Shown piece after piece: positions 57,083 through 64,000 of a stretch of DNA of 64,000 nt. The DNA is from Meconema thalassinum (taxonomy: Eukaryota > Arthropoda > Insecta > Orthoptera > Tettigoniidae), in assembly GCA_946902985.2 (NCBI GenBank), contig OX336392.1:16590716-16654715 (forward strand), in the 5' to 3' direction. Positions within the stretch are counted from its first letter, which is position 1. The number at the start of each line of letters is the position of its first letter. A program made the position numbers and the translations under genes. The notes beneath the pieces were generated by a model that saw only the letters and a program-made list of their open reading frames with translations, did no database searches and was not told the origin of the DNA.

Positions 57083-57690
57083 GATCATCATCTTGAGCAG
57101 TTTCCAACCGCTGGTCGGGTCTGCTTGGAACATAAGCCTCTCCATCGTTTCCTGTCCATCCACCATCTCTCGTCATTTACTGTGTCCCAGCACACTCCTC
57201 TTTCCTCCACACTCTTCTTAACTCCTTTTGTCCATCTGTCCCTTGGTCTTCCCCTTGGCCTCCTTCCCGTCATTTCCATTCCAAACATATCTTCGGTATC
57301 CTCTCCTCTTCCATCCTCCTCACATGTCCATACCATTGTAGCCTAGATCGCTCTATTCTATTTTGCAATGGTTCCTCTCTTACCATCTCCCTGACTCTCT
57401 CATTCCTTACTCTGTCCATTCTTGTCACTCCTACCCTACTCCTCTGGAACTTCATCTCCACTGCTCGTATTTTATTCTTGTCCCTTTCCTTCATCACCCA
57501 TGTTTCTGAACCATATGTCAAAATTGGCACAAAGTAGGTCTTGTAGATGATTCCTTTACATTTTTGTGGTACATCTTTATTCCATATCATCCCCCTAACA
57601 CTCTTGAAAAATCCATCTGCACACCTTCCCCTCTCATTTATTTCCTGCAGTGATGTCGTGCTATAAACTTCCTTCGTTCATATCTCCTGA
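57083..57690 (-). pseudogene. LINE A-like 3' fragment, 5' truncated
   Basis: The reverse frame 57590-57270 holds MIWNKDVPQKCKGIIYKTYF, RMDRVRNERVREMV and RLQWYGHVRRMEEERIP. 57336-57088 continues with RPRGRPRDRWTKGVKK and GLCSKQTRPAVGNCSR. The CATCATCTT at 57087-57095 is the family tail. The two frames overlap, so there is at least one frameshift. Confidence 0.9.
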
Positions 57691-57731
57691 ATGCAAAATG
57701 CTATCATCCTAATTCTTTCAATAATATCAGT

Positions 57732-58112
57732 AATAATAATAATATCGTATGGCCTCAGTGCCGGGTGCAAGCTTTGTTAATTGACACCCAGAGGGCAGCT
57801 TGCATGTCGAATTTTGTCGTTCCTTTGAACGCTATGAAAGTCAAGGAGGTTAGATATCTAAGCTCCTTGACACTACAGTGCTTTCTAGTAGAAAATGGAG
57901 GAACTTTGTGTTGGCGGAAAATCCCGAGATTAATTTTGCTATTGAACACGGCCTACTGAATTCAAATGGGTTCTTTAACATGCCAACAACGTATGACATC
58001 CATGTCATGATTTTTGTCGCCTTTCAAAAATCACTTACCACTGCCAGGGGCGAACCTGCAAGCTTGGGGTTGGTAATCCGACATGTTAACCACTAACCCA
58101 CCGTGGCAAGCT
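57732..58112 (-). mobile_element. SINE-1, copy 3
   Basis: Reverse orientation, with its tRNA-like head at 58110 (GCTTGCCACGGTGGGTTAGT). The 12-bp TSD AATAATATCAGT is exact at 57720-57731 and 58113-58124. Confidence 0.93.
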
Positions 58113-58124
58113 AATAATATCAGT

Positions 58125-59286
58125 GTAAATTCAGAGGGTACTTCATGATATAACATTTTTCTTTCTTGCTTAAAGAAAAAGGTAGCTCACAACCTTCCAG
58201 CACCTTCGACAACTTCTCATTCGCCATGCCAGCGCGCGCGCTCCTCGCATTGGCTCTCCTTCCGTGAGCACTATTTCAAACCTTCGCTCGGCGCTCTTTA
58301 CAAACTAGGATGACGACATGAGGCCTCTGGACCACGGGTACAATATATAGATACTTGACTATGATAAACTTGCTCACGTAAAAGGAATCTCAGAAACATC
58401 ACACTCGACTGGAAAAACGGCTGCAGTCTTCATTTCCTTCTCAAAAATACATAGAATACAAATTGAGCACTGAATTAATGCTTTTTTCTAAAAATGTATT
58501 GAATAAAATTAAGTTACATCATTGAAGTGTAGAGTTCTCAAAAATGTGTAAACATTGTATAATTGGGTCCTTAATGGGAAAGCATATACTTTTTCCCTCA
58601 CCATGATTTTATATAGGATCATTATTAGTTCATCTAACGTTACTATTCTGGTAACTAAAACAAAAATTATAAAATGTTAAACCTGATTCATACACTTAGT
58701 GCATAAAAAGACATTTCTTATTTTCAAAAATTGGACACGTTCACCTTCAACATTTAAAAATGCTTCTTTTGGTGAGAAAAAAAAACATTCTTAATTCCAG
58801 TATCATAGTTTAAAAAATAATAATACTCCTCTGTTGTTGGTACCGGTACCTAATGCTAGGTCTGTTAGTCAATACTTGACTTCAATGTGGGGGGGGATCA
58901 CTTCAAGCTGGAAAGCTTGCAATTCAGGGTTCTTTGCCTTGACATCCACCTTCTTTTCTGTCACATTCATCGCTTGGAGGAGGTTTGCACACAATTCTTG
59001 GCGATGTTGGAATAGTTATGTTGCATACCTATAAAATGAAATGAGACAGTACAATAATGAGAGTGAATAACATGTCAGAAAAATAAATTAAAACAATTCC
59101 AAAAAGAACAACATTGTCAACTTTCCTGTCCTTATATAAACCTCTTCAGTTTCACAAGTTTCTTTGACAATGCTGTGCCAATATCTAGCACACATGTCCC
59201 CACATTTTTAATAAATTGCATGAATGTTGCAGCTGTGCTTACCCTAGTGACTTGGGAAAGTCTAAGTGCCATATTCTAGGCACGTC
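58125..59286. other. No recognisable gene
   Basis: AT-rich, with short random ORFs. Nothing recurs in the window. Confidence 0.5.
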
Positions 59287-59387
59287 CTGAAAGTAAGTTC
59301 CGTTTCTATATGTTGCCCCAGCATCGCTGCAGTCGCTGGTCAGCATAATGCACGGTAGTTGCTCTGAGTGGAGAAGGAGTTAGTTAT

Positions 59388-59430
59388 TGTTGTTTTAAGG
59401 GGTGGAACTACGAGGTCATCTGCCCCTGTA
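59388..59430 (-). mobile_element. Diverged SINE 3' stem-loop unit
   Basis: TTGTTGTTTTAAGGGG ... GAGGTCATCTGCCCC is the reverse complement of a diverged GGGGCCGATAACC ... CCTTAAAACAACAA unit. No TSD was resolved. Confidence 0.55.
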
Positions 59431-60179
59431 GAGAAGGGGATGATGCTAGTTTGAGATCATTGTTTACGCTCGATAGTGCGTGGTTAGAATGGCTAAATTG
59501 ACTGAAAATCACACATCCTTGTGAGATTAGATTAGTTAAGATTGTTTCCTGAATGTAAAGAACACCAAACCAGTCAACATTCATCGACAAATTTGCAAGG
59601 TGTGTGGAGAAAATGCGCGAGTGTTTCAATGATAATAAGATGGGTCTGACAGTTCAACGTACATGATTGAGTGCACAATGATGAACAAAGGTGGCATCCA
59701 TCGTTGGATAATGAACACTTGGTTAGTGCGGTTGAAGAATGCGTTAAGGAAAACCGTAGGTTTACGCTATCTGATCTTCCTACGAACTTTCAGAAAATTT
59801 CGAGATCACTTGAAATTGTTTCTGAAAAAACTGACATTTCGAATACTGTGTGCTTGTTGGGTGCCAAACATTCTCACAGAGCAACACAAACAACAGCGCC
59901 ACTGCAGTGCACTTGATGTTTTGATATGTTACAACAAATATGACGATTTTCTAAGCAAGATAGTGACTGGGAATGAGACTTGGGTGGTGATGGAAACCCC
60001 TGAATCAAAATGACAATCGATGGAATGGAGATACACTTCATCACTCCAGTAAAGACTAAAAGCCAAATAAATCATGAAACCTTGAAAGATCATGTGTACA
60101 GGCTTTTGGGATCGACACTGCATTCTACTGGTGGATTTTTTACCACGAGGTGAAACAATAAATGTTATGTTTACATTTA

Positions 60180-60535
60180 GGCGATCCGGCCCGGGGGACC
60201 GCGCGCTGCTACAAGGGTTCTCCTCCACTGGATTCTGTTTGCTGCTCTCTGTTGCCAGTTATCCTCTATTCCAAGCTGTCGCAGGTTTTCATGGATTCCA
60301 TCCTTCCATCTTTTCCTTGGCCTACCCAGTGGTCTTCTTCCATGAGGAACAAAATTGAGCAGTTTCAGAGGCCATCGGCATGTGTCCATCGTAGTGACAT
60401 GGCCTGCCCATGCCAGACATTTGCTTCTCAATAGTCCTATGATGTTTGGGGTTTTATACATGGCATCCAGGTCTCGATTGTACTGTATTCGCTATTCATC
60501 AGTGTCCTCATCTTGGACGGGACCAATAAATGCAA
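60180..60535 (-). mobile_element. LINE 3' end inserted in mariner
   Basis: The reverse frame 60461-60177 reads LRSKCLAWAGHVTTMDTCRW, then GRRPLGRPRKRWKDGI and QRAANRIQWRRTLVAARG, the C-terminal end of a LINE polyprotein. It lies between two parts of the mariner transposase. The TSD is unclear. Confidence 0.8.
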
Positions 60536-60676
60536 ATGTTTAACTTATGAGATGCTTAGGAAACTGTGTCGTGCAATACAGAATAGGCACCAAGGAATAT
60601 TCACAAACAGTATTTGTTTTCATTCATGACATGCCTGACCTCACACTACGACAAGACACGAAACTCTTACAGGACT

Positions 60677-60729
60677 GGGGCCGATAACCTAGATGTTAGG
60701 CCCCTTAAAACAACAATTATCATCATCAT
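60677..60729 (+). mobile_element. 53-bp minimal SINE 3' unit with TSD
   Basis: GGGGCCGATAACCTAGATGT, its partner TAGGCCCC, then TTAAAACAACAATTATCATC and a CAT tail. It is flanked by an exact 11-bp TSD, CTTACAGGACT, at 60666-60676 and 60730-60740, and mariner coding continues across it. Confidence 0.93.
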
Positions 60730-61035
60730 CTTACAGGACTTCGGCTGGAGCCAGTTTGGCTATCCACCGTACAGCCCTGACCTCGCCCCTGGCAACTTCC
60801 ATCTCTTTTGGCACCTGAAAACATTCCTTGGTGAACAAAACTTCAACAATGATGAGCTCCAAGAACATGTTACCACATGGGTGACAACACAGGTGGCAAC
60901 GTTTTATGACAAGTACCTCCAAAATGGTGGGAGCTATGTGGAAAGATAGTTTACGATTTGTAGTTGATTTTGCAATAAATAGTTTGTGTGTATCTGTACT
61001 TGTTTTGTTTTTAGTACCAAACAGAACTTACTTTC

Positions 61036-61760
61036 TGGATGCACATTGTATTCGACATATCTAATTAAGTTTGGAGTAATATCTCACATACATCGAGTTA
61101 ACAATTTGAGTACCTACTGTCGGGGAAATAAGTATAAATACTCGAGTTTAGAGGTCAATAAAACCTTTACCCTTAGTCTTACATAAGAACAACCTACACC
61201 AAAATTTTCTTTGTTTTATTTGTCGTTTAACGATATAGAGTAAATATTTGCATTGTATCTCGTTAAAATTTTATAGCAGATTTAACAAAAAAAAAGTACC
61301 GGTTTTTCTTACCAAGTTCACGGAGCGCTCACTTAGAAGGATCATTACGTTAAAAGTATTGAACGGATCGTAACGAAACTCTAATACGTCCTAAAGGGAC
61401 TTATTGTTAACGCGTATATGAAGTTTTAATCTGATCTGACGTTTCTTAAAATAGTTGTTGTGAATTTTGTGAAACAACTTTTTCTCGGGCCTGGGTGGTC
61501 ATAGCAGTATGAAATATGGCTTGTTATAAGGCTCATAGCAATGCAAGGCTTAACGTAAAACTACATTTTATCTACTTTTGATAATTGCTTTTATATCGAT
61601 TGATATTTAATCTGGTGGTTATGTGAGAAGAATGTATCGTAGCAAGCGACGGGAACAATGCGCTCGGTCGAGGAAACTCGTGCGACGTTGCCCTGTGAAA
61701 CATTATAAGCGCGCGTTCCGTGCCGTAAGGTCTGTGAATTTCTGTTGTTTTGTAATTTGT
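61036..61760. other. No recognisable gene
   Basis: AT-rich sequence with no supportable feature. Confidence 0.5.
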
Positions 61761-61763
61761 GTT

Positions 61764-62000
61764 AGGCCGGTATTACACTGCTAAAGAAATTTGTCAAATA
61801 AATTTTATCAAATATTTTATAAAACTGAACTTTTATCAAAGTTATACAAAGCAATCATCACACCATTACACTACATCAAATATTCTATCATAATTCAGCA
61901 AAATGGATGAAGGACAGTTCCGTGTTCACTTAACTACAGTATATTATGGTAGTTGAAATTCTGTGGTGGCAATACCGGTATATAAAAGAAACAAAAAGTT
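61764..62000 (+). mobile_element. Possible PIF/Harbinger-like fragment
   Basis: GGCCGGTATTACACTGC after TTA, followed by repeated ATCAAATATTTTAT-like blocks, resembles Harbinger termini. A short frame MDEGQFRVHLTTVYYG begins at 61903. No second end was found. Confidence 0.4.
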
Positions 62001-62179
62001 AAAGTGAATGTCTAAGGGTTAAACCATGGGTCGCTCACGTGACAAGGAAGATATTATTGTATACGAGTAAAAACTTGGTGAAGGAGCTGCAGTACGAGGA
62101 CTTGAAAAATGACATTAATTAAAATAAATTAAAAACCATAAGTGAAATTGACGAATTATAATACAAATATTAGAATATA

Positions 62180-62640
62180 TATTCGCCTCCGTGGTGTAGT
62201 GGTCAGCGTGCTTAGCTGCCACCCCGGAGGTCCGTGGTTCGATTCCCGGCTCTGCCACGAAATTTGAAAAGTGGTATGAGGATTGGAACGGGGACTACTC
62301 AGCTTCGGGTGGTCCAAATGAGTAGAGGGGGGTTCGATTCCCACCTCAGCCATCCTCGAAGTGGTTTTCGTGGTTTCCCACTTTGTCTCCAGGCAAATGC
62401 CGGGATGATACCTAACGTAAGGCCACGGCCGCCTCATTCCTTCCTTGCCTATCCCCTATCCCTCCCAATCTTCCCATCCCTCATAAGGTCCCTGTTCGCT
62501 TTGCAGGTGAGGCCGCCTGGGCGAGGTGCTGGTCACACACCCCAGTTGTATCACCGATTCCGAAGTTTGAAAATGGAGGCAGTAAATGTGGGATCCATCG
62601 CTGAGTCCGAGGGAATAGCCAACCCTGGAGGGTAATACGA
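62180..62640 (+). mobile_element. SINE-5, tRNA-derived, with shared core domain
   Basis: The head has box A-like TGGTGTAGTGGTCAGCGTG and box B-like GGTTCGATTCC, with good tRNA-like spacing. The core (CGTGGTTTCCCACTTTGTCT; CAGGCAAATGCCGGGATG) is shared with SINE-3 and 22302-22400. The end is A-rich (AAAATAAAAATTAAAA). A second GGTTCGATTCCCA at 62331 suggests duplication of the B-box region. TSD unresolved. Confidence 0.85.
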
Positions 62641-62966
62641 CTAAGAAAATAAAAATTAAAAATAAAATACACTATCATTCACGTCTATTTAACTTAACTA
62701 TTTAATTCTTCTTTATATCCTGAAATATGCGTCCCTTATGTACAGCGCTAATATCCTCTTCTAATTTTACCTACAAGTGAGAGAAACGTGTCTTATTTCA
62801 TTTCCGCAAGAAGTGAAACATTTCCCAACACATTTTTTAATGAGGGCTTTGGACCTCAATTGGCAGGTTTAAAAATGGTGTGTCAGCTGATGAGCTATTA
62901 TTATAAGATTAATTGTTTGAAGTAATTTACACTTTGAGATTATGAGATTATAAAACTGCTCCCTTA

Positions 62967-64000
62967 TTAACCGTCTGAAAAATCAGTGCCCGATGAATCA
63001 GATGAACTGTCATTTAATTTTATAACAAGTGCAGGCGCAGATCACGGCAATTATATCCGACGGATGGGATGTTAGGGAAGTCATTTCGGCTTTTGGCTAT
63101 CCTGACAGCACCATTGACGGTCTCAAGGGGGGGGGGGGGGGGTCACGGGGGTCATGCCCCCCACCCAAACGGAGACCAATTTTTTTTGCAAACTCAAAAA
63201 ACTAAAACACAATAACCAGACAAATAAAACTTAACGAATTTTAACCGGAAAACAGTTTTTTTCATTTTATTTATTACTGAAAATATCTTTATTGCAATTA
63301 TTATGTTCTGTTACAACTGTACTGTACATATTTACAAATTTATACCTGTTATATAAAAACGATTATTTATATAACAAAATCAACTCGTCTATTTTGTCTT
63401 GTGTTACCGAATCGATGTTTATAGTGATGTCACGATGAATGTGCAGCAATGCATGGGTAGGAATTTGGGACTTTTTTCGCACCAAAATTTTTGCCGACGT
63501 CCAAACTGCAAGCTTGGTTTGCAATTTAAGCTGTGACTTTCTCCCTTTGTCGGTACAAACTCGACTTGCCGAAACTGTAACGTACCTTGATACTTTTCTT
63601 GAAGCTCGATGTAAAAGTCGCAAAACACGCCGTTGCAATTTGTAAGAATATTTTTGGTGCGCTAAACGCATCAAATTTCTATCCATGTAGCTTGCACAAA
63701 TATTGGTCTGGTTTTGTACGTTTGGTTATTTTGTGATTGCGTTTTTTAGTGATACCATTTTTCTTAACAATTTCTGTTCTCTGACCCCCGAAAGCCAAAC
63801 TCTAGATCCGCGCCTGAACAAGTGGCTCAACAACGGGGACGTCTTCTGTTAGCCCCTCCTTTTCCCCGTAATGTTTCTCTATTTTTTTTTTTTGGTGTGT
63901 TCGATGCATTTTTTCCATAGCTCCGGTGTTACGGACCTCAAGGCTTCTTTACAGAGATCTCGCATCACCTCCATTGATCTTCCTCTCTCCACCTGGTTAC
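62967..64000 (-). pseudogene. C-terminus of a DDE-type transposase, split by hAT
   Basis: On the reverse strand from 64000 the frame reads MEVMRDLCKEALRSVTPELW and GLTEDVPVVEPLV, then after the hAT insertion IKLNDSSSDSSGTDFSDG and a stop at 62967-62969. A Ser/Asp-rich end is usual for some IS630-Tc1-mariner-type transposases. The rest lies beyond the window. Family is uncertain; a protein search would decide. Confidence 0.6.
63032..63816. mobile_element. hAT-type element, 785 bp, 8-bp TSD
   Basis: AACAAGTG flanks it exactly at 63024-63031 and 63817-63824. Ends CAGGCGCAGATC and GATCCGCGCCTG... (complement CAGGCGCGGATC) are hAT-like. It holds a run of 16 G at 63127-63142. The reverse ORF 63686-63363 (107 residues) is basic and not recognised; it may be a transposase remnant. 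Confidence 0.85.

Larger units (their letters stand above)
59560..60949 (+). pseudogene. Mariner transposase, interrupted
   Basis: 59671-59916 holds the DNA-binding part (LVSAVEECVKENRRFTLSDL). About 59940-60010 holds the first catalytic Asp region as VTGNETWV, with Asp replaced by Asn. After the LINE insertion, about 60610-60949 reads FIHDMPDLTLRQDT and, past the 53-bp SINE unit, FGWSQFGYPPYSPDLAPGNF and LKTFLGEQNF, ending at 60949. The third Asp of the usual APxD is Asn (PGNF). Two catalytic Asp losses plus insertions make it dead. Confidence 0.85.
59289..61035 (+). mobile_element. Mariner-like element with three insertions
   Basis: The left end GAAAGTAAGTTCCGTTT matches the complement of the right end (GAAAGTAAGTTCTGTTT). 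Inside are a reverse SINE 3' unit (59388-59430), a LINE 3' end (60180-60535) and a 53-bp SINE unit (60677-60729). Net of these it is about 1.3 kb, the usual mariner size. Confidence 0.85.

Overview
The window looks like non-coding, transposon-packed nuclear DNA of an insect. The best guess is a large-genome polyneopteran (orthopteran, phasmid or relative). This rests on the mix of tRNA-headed SINEs with (ATT)n or (CAT)n tails, several non-LTR (LINE) families ending in GAT/CAT triplets, mariner, piggyBac, hAT, P, pogo, Helitron, Ty3/gypsy and Ty1/copia elements. I recognise no host protein-coding exon, no functional tRNA or rRNA gene, and nothing bacterial.

Layout. 1-8.5 kb: an unclassified repeat (two copies) split by a truncated LINE, two SINEs, a mini-piggyBac and LINE scraps. 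8.6-14.7 kb: a decayed Ty3/gypsy element whose pol is interrupted by a small hammerhead-ribozyme-bearing element (10095-10444) and cut off by LINE C. 15-25 kb: a second SINE family, two dead mariners, a 15-bp-TSD SINE, nested LINE ends, a pogo/Tigger relic and a foldback element. 25.3-28.4 kb: LINE A in reverse, split by a SINE. 28.8-29.5 kb: a head-to-head SINE pair. 29.9-33.4 kb: a hAT element with a truncated transposase and a Helitron inside. 34.1-40.8 kb: a copia remnant holding a P element with THAP-type transposase, which holds a piggyBac and a hAT MITE; the piggyBac holds a 730-bp SINE-like element. 41.0-44.2 kb: nearly intact LINE A. 44.4-56.0 kb: LINE B split by a very young 8.2-kb Ty3/gypsy element. 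57-64 kb: a LINE A scrap, SINEs, a nested mariner and a hAT inside another transposase gene.

Most boundaries were fixed by target-site duplications (TSDs) read directly from the sequence. The features do not work together as an operon or pathway; the logic is stratigraphic, younger elements sitting in older ones. The most notable items are: the type III hammerhead element; a possible HDV-like ribozyme fold at the 5' end of LINE A; a recurring ~52-bp SINE/LINE 3' stem-loop unit that inserts almost alone with its own TSD; the four-layer copia > P > piggyBac > SINE nest; and the young gypsy element, which has ~99.8% identical LTRs and a canonical -1 frameshift heptamer at its gag/pol junction but lacks the integrase core.
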